Part shown: piece after piece, positions 59,223 through 64,000 of the stretch
Layout: every line of letters begins with the position of its first letter
How positions within the stretch are numbered: position 1 is the first letter of the stretch
Source of the DNA: Planotetraspora mira
Lineage (GTDB): Bacteria > Actinomycetota > Actinomycetes > Streptosporangiales > Streptosporangiaceae
Assembly (NCBI RefSeq): GCF_016863275.1
Contig: NZ_BOOO01000040.1
Span: 62,001 to 126,000 of the forward strand
Direction of reading: 5' to 3'
Length of the DNA stretch: 64,000 nucleotides
The notes under the pieces: generated by a model
Seen by the model: only the letters and a program-made list of their open reading frames with translations
Databases searched by the model: none
What the model was told of the DNA's origin: nothing
Program-made: the position numbers and the translations under genes

Positions 59223-60473
59223 TCATGCCGTTTCGCCCAGGGGTGTGGAGCGATAGCTGCGCCAGACGGTGATGTCGTATCCGATGGCAAGTGCCGCTCC
59301 CAAGAGCAGTGGCGCGCCTATTGCTGCGAGTGCACCGGTGAGCAGGGCCGTGGCGACGAGAGGGCTGACGGACACGGCAACGCTGCGGGCGATGCTGGTC
59401 ATGCTCGCAGCGGCGGTCCGATCCTCAGGATCCACGACAGCGGCGGTGAAAGCTTGGCGGGCCGGAACGTCGATCTTCGAGAGGGCTTGACGGATGAGCA
59501 GCAATGCGACCGCACCGCCCAGAGACGGGGCGAACGGGATGCAGGCCAGGATCAGGTTGGAGGCGAAATGCGGCACAAGCATCGCCGCGAGCAGGCCTCT
59601 GCGTGCGGCCAACAGGGGTGCGGTGAGCTGAGCAAGCGCGGGTAGAAGGTTGGCGGCGAAGAACACCAGACCGAGTTGGGCGGTGGTGGCGCCGTAACGG
59701 TGGGCGAACCACCAGGCCAGCACGGTCTGTACGGCCAGTCCCCCGGCGAAGGCGTCGACCGCGAAAAGTCCCGCCAAGCGGCGGATGTTGGCGGGTACCC
59801 GCCAAGGCGCCCGGGCGGCCGGACGGCCGATCGTTCCGGTGTCGGGTGCGGGATACGCCCGCGCTTCGGCCTCGGGCGACAACCTGAAGAAGAGCGTGAC
59901 GGTGCCCGCAGCCAGCACGGCATACAACGCGAAGGCCGCATCACCGGCGGACACCAGGTGCTGCAAACCCAATATGGCGGCGGCGAGCCCACCTAGGGCT
60001 CCGGCGACCAGCGCCGTCACGTTGTAAATGGTGAAGACCCTGGTGTGCTGGGACGGCTCGCACGATTGCGCCAGGATCGACTGCTCCACCCCCGAGAAAG
60101 GGGTGTTGTCGTTCGTCGACGGCGAGATCGTGCCGACGAACGCCGCAGCCGCCAGTGCGAGGAACGACTCGCTCAGGGCGAACACCACGCCCGCCGCCGC
60201 CATCAGACACCCGCAGGCGATAAGCGCCCGCCGCCGCCCCCACCGATCAGCGAACAACCCCAAAAGCAGACTGGAGGCGACCGAGCCAGCCGACGCGGCA
60301 GCCAGCAGCAGCCCTATCTGCCACGGGGCATCACCATCTTCCGCCAGCATCCCGGCCAGCAGCACACTGGTACACCCGTAGCCGAAGGTACGAACCGCCC
60401 TCGCCGCTACAACCAAGCGGACGTTCCGCGCCGATCTGCCCCAGAATATGTCCCTGACCTGCATGTTTGCCAT
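59223..60473 (-). CDS. MFS transporter
   Basis: 416 residues, 12 helices: FADRWGRRRALIACGCLMAA (motif A), SQHTRVFTIYNVTALVAGAL, ALSKIDVPARQAFTAAVVDP. A family of uncharacterised actinobacterial exporters. ATG 60473 or 60464. No regulator adjacent. Confidence 0.85.
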   Translation of the reverse strand: MANMQVRDIFWGRSARNVRLVVAARAVRTFGYGCTSVLLAGMLAEDGDAPWQIGLLLAAASAGSVASSLLLGLFADRWGRRRALIACGCLMAAAGVVFALSESFLALAAAAFVGTISPSTNDNTPFSGVEQSILAQSCEPSQHTRVFTIYNVTALVAGALGGLAAAILGLQHLVSAGDAAFALYAVLAAGTVTLFFRLSPEAEARAYPAPDTGTIGRPAARAPWRVPANIRRLAGLFAVDAFAGGLAVQTVLAWWFAHRYGATTAQLGLVFFAANLLPALAQLTAPLLAARRGLLAAMLVPHFASNLILACIPFAPSLGGAVALLLIRQALSKIDVPARQAFTAAVVDPEDRTAAASMTSIARSVAVSVSPLVATALLTGALAAIGAPLLLGAALAIGYDITVWRSYRSTPLGETA

Positions 60474-60879
60474 GCCTCAGTTGAGCGGAGACAGGCCACC
60501 GAGGAATCAGACACGCCGACTTCTTTACGGACCATGTGTCCTGCCGATAGGCGCGGGGGCCGAGGCAAGGAATTTCTTGTCGCGCATCGTTCAAGAAGCG
60601 CTCGGCCGATCCGCGTTCAGGACTTGCCCGGCGGTCTGAACGGCGACCACCGGGCGGTCACGCCCTGCGACCTTGATTCGCACGCCGGGCACCGTATAGA
60701 AGGTGAGGCTCTGCTAGGAGGCAATGCGTACGGTGCCCACTACCGGCAACGTGATCTGAGACTGATGATCTCCGTGGTGTCGGCCACCTGCTTGGCGGCC
60801 CAATCTGTTCGATGTCCCAGCCATGGCGCTCATTGATTGCCCGTGGTAGGACGGCGATGGCACGGACAAACGTCAATTG
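60474..60879. other. gene-free stretch
   Basis: Frames on both strands are unrecognised; the minus-strand one continuing from the kinase remnant degenerates here. Confidence 0.4.
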
Positions 60880-61118
60880 GCCGCGATTGCACAGGAGGAA
60901 GACGCCGTCGAAGAGCAGTACGGCGTCTGCGGGGGCGGTCGTGGCCAGCGGGGACGATGGAGTGTCGGTGTCTCTGTCGTAGACCGTGTGCTGGAACCTT
61001 CGGTCTCCGCTTGGGCCCAGCGGATCGAGCAGGACCCGGCACAGCGCGGCGTGGTCGTGACGGATCTGATCGCCTCGGCCAGCCGGCTGATGAGCTCGCC
61101 GCGGGCGCCTTGGCCCAT
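60880..61118 (-). pseudogene. uridine-kinase-like P-loop protein, internally deleted
   Basis: From ATG 61118 the minus strand reads GQGARGELISRLAEAIRSV; after a frame change and deletion it reads RVLLDPLGPSGDRRFQHTVY, ADAVLLFDGVFLLC. The latter is the central strand of actinobacterial uridine/cytidine kinase-like NTPases. P-loop and C-terminus are lost. Confidence 0.6.
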
Positions 61119-61404
61119 TGCTGCCTCTCTCACGGCGTCTCTACTTAGCACCGCACGTCAGGCTATTGTCCGAGTGGACGGCCCGCACGCGGTCGTCCTC
61201 GACCATGTGCTGCCGTTCGCTGCGAGGACGACACGGATCTCGCCGAACTCACCCGCCGTCTCCGACACGGGGCCGACCGTGTCGTCTTTGCACGTCAGTA
61301 CGTTGATCAACACTTGACTTCAACACGTCAGGCGACATTTCCCCACGTGTTAACTTGACGGCGTCCTTGATCAAGTCGACGAAGTCAAGGGAAGCCAAGG
61401 GACG
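61119..61404. promoter_or_regulatory. upstream region of the WxL-like surface operon
   Basis: AT-richer with repeated CACGT and TTGAC elements (61314-61375) and palindrome CTTGATCAAG (61367-61376). It probably carries the operon promoter but the boxes cannot be assigned with confidence. Confidence 0.35.
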
Positions 61405-61989
61405 ATGAACAGAATTCTCACAGCCGCTCTGGCGGGGATCTCAGGGGCGATCTGTGCGGGCGTGCTGACGGCGATGCCGGCCCACGCTGCCACGTGCGCG
61501 GAGAGCACCGCATGTAACACCACCACGACATTCGACGTGACCGCGGGTGCGCTCGAGATCACCGTGCCCGACACCGCCGTCCTCGCCACCGACGGATCGC
61601 CGGGCGGATTCGCCTACGGGCAACTGGGGGACGTCACCGTGGACGACGAGCGGGCGTCCGGCACGCCGACATGGACGACGACGGTGACCTCGACGGACTT
61701 CACCACGGGCGCCGCCGCCGCCGGTGAGACCGTGAGCAACGCCAGCGTGTACTACTGCTCGGGCGACGCGACCACCAGCGGAAACGGGACCTTCACCGCC
61801 GGCCAGACCGGTTGCGCTGTTCCGCCTCCCGCGACGGGCCAGACCCTGGACACGTCGCGTACGGCATACAGCCACACCGGCGGCACGGGCAACAACTCGG
61901 CCACGTGGAACCCGCTGATCACGGCAGCGATCGCCCTCAGCAATGTGGCGGGCACGTACACCGGCACGATCTCCCACACGGTGGCGTAG
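61405..61989 (+). CDS. secreted WxL-like surface protein
   Basis: 194 residues: signal peptide to about residue 28 (LTAMPAHA-A), mature beta-rich domain with FDVTAGALEITVPDTAVL, PTWTTTVTSTDF, two Cys (ETVSNASVYYCSG and TGCAVPP) and the end WNPLITAAIALSNVAGTYTG then TISHTVA. Overall layout (two Trp blocks and terminal strand) matches WxL-type domains that bind peptidoglycan. Operon with the DUF916 protein 5 bp downstream. Confidence 0.75.
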   Translation: MNRILTAALAGISGAICAGVLTAMPAHAATCAESTACNTTTTFDVTAGALEITVPDTAVLATDGSPGGFAYGQLGDVTVDDERASGTPTWTTTVTSTDFTTGAAAAGETVSNASVYYCSGDATTSGNGTFTAGQTGCAVPPPATGQTLDTSRTAYSHTGGTGNNSATWNPLITAAIALSNVAGTYTGTISHTVA

Positions 61990-61993
61990 CCGG

Positions 61994-63010
61994 GTGTCAC
62001 TACGCACCAGGCTGTTCGCCGCGATCGGGGCGCTGCTGGCGATTCATGTCGCCGGCGGCGCCCCGGCGTTCGCGTGGCCAACCGCCGCCCACGCCGGGGA
62101 AGCCGACGGCTCCCTCGGCATCCGGCTGCTCGAAGCCTCGTCCAATCGGAGCGACGATCCGCGGGCCCGGCTCTACATCGTCGACCACATCAACCCGGGA
62201 ACCACGATCTCGCGGCGCTTCGAGATCACCAACACCTCCAGCACGGCCCAGCACATCGCGATCTTTCCCGGCGCGGCCGAGATCCGCGGCAACGCGTTCG
62301 TGCCCTCCGCGGACCGCGACGCCAACGAGCTGAGCTCGTGGGTGGCCGTCGACCGGCCCCAGGTGGTGGCCCCACCGCACAGCCGCATCCCCTTGACGGC
62401 GACGATCAGCATCCCGAAGTCCGCCAGCCGCGGAGAGCGGTACGGCGGCATCTGGGCCCAGGTGCGGTCCGCTCCCGCCGGCCCGGCCTCCGGCTCGACC
62501 ATCCGGGTGGTCAACGGAGTGGGCATCAGGATCTACCTGGATGTCGGTCCCGGCGGCGATCCCCCGTCGGACTTCCGCATCGAGAGCCTGCTGCCCGGCC
62601 GTACCGAGGACGGCCTGCCGACCGTGCGGGCGACGGTTCACAACACCGGTGAACGCGCACTCGACCTCAGCGGGCGGATGTGGCTGTCCGAGGGGCCCAA
62701 CGGGCTGCAGGCCGGACCGTTCGCCGCCCAGGTCGGCACGACGCTGGCGCCGGGTTCCAGTGCCCCCGTCTCCGTCATGCTGCGCCAGCCGTTGCCCGAC
62801 GGCCCCTGGAAGGTGGCGCTCACGCTGGAGAGCGGCCGAGTCCATCGCACGGTCACGGGCACCCTGACGTTCCCGGTGCGAGCGGCGAGTTGGGGCCTTC
62901 CGGCGCTCCTGAATTCGGCGCCGCCGTGGATGCTCGCCGCCGGCGGGGCGCTCACCGCCGTGGTCATCCTGATCGTCGCCGTGCGCCGCCTGCGACGCAT
63001 CCTCGTCTGA
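61994..63010 (+). CDS. DUF916/WxLIP-like exported membrane-anchored protein
   Basis: 338 residues: signal peptide (LFAAIGALLAIHVAGGAPAF), N-terminal WxLIP-type Ig domain (GSLGIRLLEASS, ISRRFEITNTSSTAQHIAIF, ELSSWVAVDRPQ), second beta domain, C-terminal helix and basic tail RRLRRILV. In Firmicutes such proteins pair with WxL proteins on the wall; the same order is seen here. GTG 61994 lies 4 bp after the upstream stop. Confidence 0.82.
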   Translation: MSLRTRLFAAIGALLAIHVAGGAPAFAWPTAAHAGEADGSLGIRLLEASSNRSDDPRARLYIVDHINPGTTISRRFEITNTSSTAQHIAIFPGAAEIRGNAFVPSADRDANELSSWVAVDRPQVVAPPHSRIPLTATISIPKSASRGERYGGIWAQVRSAPAGPASGSTIRVVNGVGIRIYLDVGPGGDPPSDFRIESLLPGRTEDGLPTVRATVHNTGERALDLSGRMWLSEGPNGLQAGPFAAQVGTTLAPGSSAPVSVMLRQPLPDGPWKVALTLESGRVHRTVTGTLTFPVRAASWGLPALLNSAPPWMLAAGGALTAVVILIVAVRRLRRILV

Positions 63011-63049
63011 TAGCGGAGACGCCCCTGATACCGGAGGAGGTGCCTGGCT

Positions 63050-63137
63050 TTTTGCAGCTCAACGGCCTTCAGATAGCTACGCACGACGTGCGGTGACATG
63101 CGCGTTGTCCGGCTACGCGCATGACGTGTGGTCCCCG
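63050..63137. repeat. att-arm repeat, copy C
   Basis: 88 bp collinear with copy A (16981-17068) beginning TTTTTGCAGCTCAACGGCCT and ending GACGTGTGGTCCCC. Unlike copy A no tRNA fragment adjoins it; the left flank is the DUF916 gene end plus GGAGACGCCCCTGATACC. Confidence 0.65.
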
Positions 63138-63218
63138 GGTGGTTCCCAGTTCTCAATACGTGGCGCTCTCGTTGCGGTGCCGGCCTCCGAAACCGGTGCG
63201 CGGCTGATCCGAGTTGCG

Positions 63219-63776
63219 GTGAATGATGAGGGCGTGGTCACCAAGGTGCGCGCTGTCGAACTGGTCGAAGATCTGCTGCTGTGTAAGCGGCGAGAGTCGC
63301 CATGGATGCCCGAACTAGCTGTCCTCGACGTGGAGGAACATGCTCTCGGTTGGCTGGTCTTCTTGCAGTCGGTGGAGTACATCCGCACCCGTGAACAGAA
63401 GAAGATGCTGGTAGGCCAGGGCCCTTACCTGGTGGACCGGCGGGACGAGAGCATCCACCACATCCCCGTCACCACGTACGCCACTGGAGACTGGGCGGAG
63501 CTGTACCTCCGACAGGTCAAGGGCATCCGACCACCTGATCCGCTGGTCGCGGCTGTCCGAGAACACCTGCACTCCGCGGGGACCATGGCCGCGATACGTC
63601 ATCTACGCAAGCAGGCCCCGGGGTTTGGACCACAGGAGGCAAAGACCTACGTCGTGGCCGTACGGGACGGTGGCGAGCCCCCGGAGGAACTCGTGACCCT
63701 CACCCAGAAGCCGGAGAAGTGCCCGCCGCTGTCCATCGAGACGCTGACTGGACCGAATCGGCAGTGTTCGAGCTGA
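63219..63776 (+). CDS. Imm35/YrhB-like protein with L7/L12-like tail
   Basis: About 185 residues. The central region WLVFLQSVEYIRTREQKKML, VGQGPYLVDRRDESIHHIPV matches the Imm35/YrhB pattern. C-terminus AAIRHLRKQAPGFGPQEAKT then YVVAV resembles the L7/L12 C-terminal helix-turn (GLGLKEAKxxV). GTG 63219 is the chosen start, uncertain. It directly follows att copy C, so it may be element cargo. Confidence 0.65.
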   Translation: MNDEGVVTKVRAVELVEDLLLCKRRESPWMPELAVLDVEEHALGWLVFLQSVEYIRTREQKKMLVGQGPYLVDRRDESIHHIPVTTYATGDWAELYLRQVKGIRPPDPLVAAVREHLHSAGTMAAIRHLRKQAPGFGPQEAKTYVVAVRDGGEPPEELVTLTQKPEKCPPLSIETLTGPNRQCSS

Positions 63777-63850
63777 AGGGATGGCCCCAGGTGAGGGGGT
63801 CCTAATGCGTCCACCTTGGTGCCAGCCGTTCGACACGGCCAACTAGACGG

Positions 63851-64000
63851 CTAATGCGGCATGGATTTCGCGAGGTCGCTGACTTGCCGAAGCTGGCTCG
63901 CGGTAAGGCGTCGCACGTCCCAGATCAGTTCGGCCACGCCGGTAACATCTGGCTTCGGAACCAAGGCTGCGTCAGGCAGCGCGACGCCGGTCAACGCCGC
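63851..64000 (-). CDS. C-terminal end of a probable XRE-type regulator (partial)
   Basis: Minus strand from the window edge reads AALTGVALPDAALVPKPDVT, GVAELIWDVRRLTASQLRQV, SDLAKSMPH and TAG at 63851-63853. WDVRRLTxxQLRQVSDL is a common tail of actinobacterial XRE-family or toxin-antitoxin regulators. The DNA-binding part lies outside the window. Confidence 0.5.
   Translation of the reverse strand, partial: AALTGVALPDAALVPKPDVTGVAELIWDVRRLTASQLRQVSDLAKSMPH

Overview
The window is high-GC DNA with GTG/TTG starts, translationally coupled gene pairs and protein families typical of filamentous actinobacteria (LuxR-type two-component systems, ArsN1-type GNAT, Ddn-type deazaflavin enzyme, BNR-propeller exoprotein, FHA protein). 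A Streptosporangiales or Streptomyces relative is the best guess; no rRNA or intact tRNA is present to settle it. The region is accessory in character: short transcription units with frequent strand changes, many gene fragments, at least four transposase remnants, an integrase tail, tRNA-Pro 3'-end fragments and toxin/immunity leftovers.

Layout. 0-2.4 kb is decayed: a frameshifted RibD-like reductase, a GTP cyclohydrolase II whose first ~57 residues come from methionine sulfoxide reductase B, a multiply broken SDR gene and an IS5-type transposase tail. 2.4-5.2 kb has an APH-type kinase and a PadR-controlled divergent pair around a 22-bp palindrome. 5.3-7 kb is an arsenic unit (ArsR plus an ArsM-ArsN1 fusion). 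7.2-11.5 kb holds secreted proteins and a copper unit (CopC, CopD-CtaG fusion). 11.7-16 kb has an orphan XRE regulator, a quinone-reductase-like MDR enzyme, a DUF2306 protein and a first two-component system. 16.1-21.2 kb is a graveyard of mobile DNA: integrase tail, tRNA-Pro att-like site, Imm40-like immunity gene with a toxin tail, a sigma-factor gene split by an IS remnant, and a MerR operon with a mer-type promoter whose 73-bp copy also lies 17 kb away at 3.35 kb.

21.3-29.4 kb encodes a large secreted BNR propeller, a lipoprotein and a complete branched-chain amino-acid type ABC importer (substrate-binding protein convergent with LivF, a LivM-LivG fusion and LivH). 29.8-36.4 kb has further att-like repeats, a secreted glycerophosphodiesterase, an MFS exporter with a strong promoter and a 69-bp tandem repeat upstream, a zinc-ribbon gene interrupted by TAG, a VOC protein and IS debris. 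36.4-42.7 kb holds an HxlR regulator divergent from an NmrA-MFS-SDR operon, then carbonic anhydrase and UDP-glucose dehydrogenase (with a second, truncated, inverted ugd). 43-49.6 kb contains a broken flavoprotein, an FHA protein and coupled helical protein sharing an INNVGxDQ motif (the best candidate for an undescribed signalling pair), and a receiver-kinase-regulator operon. 49.9-55.4 kb has a Ddn-type enzyme behind three palindromes, an IS256 remnant, a C45 acyltransferase-like hydrolase and lipoproteins. 55.9-59 kb is a third two-component system next to an ABC exporter whose ATPase lost its N-terminal half. 59.2-64 kb has an MFS exporter, a WxL-like/DUF916 surface pair, an att-like repeat, an Imm35-like protein and the end of a probable regulator.

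Because frameshifts are dense in several places, some broken genes could be sequencing errors; this is flagged where relevant.
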